Assembly (NCBI GenBank): GCA_000969725.1
Contig: JXSR01S010465.1
Source of the DNA: Ophiothrix spiculata
Taxonomy: Eukaryota > Echinodermata > Ophiuroidea > Amphilepidida > Ophiotrichidae
Direction: 5' to 3' (one strand)
DNA: 33,117 bases
In this document: in pieces, positions 32,523 to 33,117 of the stretch
How the letters are laid out: each line of letters opens with the position of its first letter
How positions within the stretch are numbered: position 1 is the first letter of the stretch
Program-made: the position numbers and the translations under genes
The notes under the pieces: generated by a model
Told to the model about the DNA's origin: nothing
Seen by the model: the letters and a program-made list of their open reading frames with translations, nothing else
Database searches by the model: none

Positions 32523-32853
32523 GGCGCAGAAACATGGACTATGAAGAAAGAGCTTCAAGACCGCTTAGATGACACCAGGCTACTAATGCGCCTGCTAAAT
32601 ATGCCATGGAATCAACATCCAACTAAGCATCAGATTTATGGTGATATACACCCATCTCTACAACCGTGGCACAGAGGAGGGCCCAGTTTGCTGGTCACTG
32701 CTTTCGAACCAAGGACCAAAATCGGATCTTTTTCTTTAGAGACTGTCGTGTCCAAACAGAGGCTTTAGACCATTAAGGTACCCTGATGCCATATGTAGAG
32801 ATACTGGATTGAACTTCAATGAGCTTGGAAGTGCAGTGTGTGATAAATATATA
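32523..32853 (+). pseudogene. LINE (non-LTR retrotransposon) ORF2 3'-end relic
   Basis: Starting at 32523 the frame reads GAETWTMKKELQDRLDDTRL, followed by NMPWNQHP and QIYGDI. This is the block usually seen as YGAETWTLTK..EKRLDG and W..H.TN..LYG in the tail after the reverse transcriptase domain. Translation continues in a second frame as QFAGHCFRTKDQ (from 32684) and in a third as YPDAICRDTGLNFNELGSAV (from 32779). Two frameshifts and in-frame stops mark it as dead. A stop sits just upstream (32517-32519), suggesting a 5' truncation typical of LINEs. It overlaps the same protein region as the relic at 11039-11500, but whether both belong to one family cannot be judged. The frame at 32541-32768 is part of this relic. 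Confidence 0.85.
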
Positions 32854-32859
32854 CCTAGG

Positions 32860-33117
32860 GAGCAAAACAGGTTTACTTGCAACGAGAAATTATTTTTATG
32901 TGTCCTATCTAGATACTATGGACCATAGGTAACATCGCTAGGGTGGACACAAAATCATTTTGTTGCACGGAACCATACGGGAGGGGGGGTGGGTAAAGTC
33001 ATTACAGGGGGGGGAATTTGAAAATTGGTCAAATCTTGTTCAAAACCATTCTAACATGTTCCTCTCATCATAACGAACCAGAAAATGTATACTTTGACCC
33101 ATCTCCGATGAATGCTT
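32860..33117. other. No gene seen; ends in G-rich tracts
   Basis: Runs of G occur at about 32981-32993 and 33006-33013. No open frame of note is present. The stretch may be the rest of the LINE's flank; the window edge cuts it. Confidence 0.5.

Overview
The window looks like gene-poor nuclear DNA from an animal. It is AT-rich (about one third G+C by eye) and every long reading frame is explained by chance or by repeats. There is no bacterial-style gene packing. It carries tRNA-derived SINEs, non-LTR retrotransposon tails, a Tc1/mariner element and several MITE-like elements. The SINE at 13727-14046 has a central block of a kind I recall from invertebrate SINEs, so a marine invertebrate is my best guess; the phylum cannot be fixed from this sequence. 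I found no intact protein-coding gene, rRNA, tRNA gene or CRISPR array.

Layout. A segment of about 4.4 kb (1 to about 4405) is repeated in direct orientation at about 25631-31715, with many small indels. Decayed pieces of the same unit lie at 4850-5035, 5325-5565 and 7636-7830, so the unit is an old low-copy repeat. A piggyBac-like MITE family occurs at 7062-7626 and 24908-25612, and as terminus-less relics inside both large copies (about 262-556 and 26102-26398). From 8.2 to 14.7 kb there are SINE heads, a TIR element (9435-10224), a LINE relic (11039-11500), diverged local duplications and a SINE with a TAA tail. From 15.8 to 20.8 kb there are four structured elements in a row: 15859-16816 (31-bp TIRs), 17269-17676 (25-bp TIRs), 19522-19928 (alternating inverted 13-mers) and 20271-20774 (nested foldback). 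Around 21.8-22.25 kb a TATA box, a G+C-richer block and a strong splice donor make the only credible promoter/first-exon candidate.

The right-hand duplicate carries a 1008-bp mariner-type element (30640-31647) whose empty TA target is visible in the left-hand duplicate. The window ends with a second LINE 3' coding relic (32523-32853) and G-rich unannotated sequence.

There is no gene pathway to describe. The content records transposition, segmental duplication and foldback formation. The most notable observations are the paired empty/filled mariner site, the piggyBac-like family, the alternating-palindrome element at 19.5-19.9 kb, the nested foldback at 20.3-20.8 kb, and two TIR elements with internal repeated motifs.
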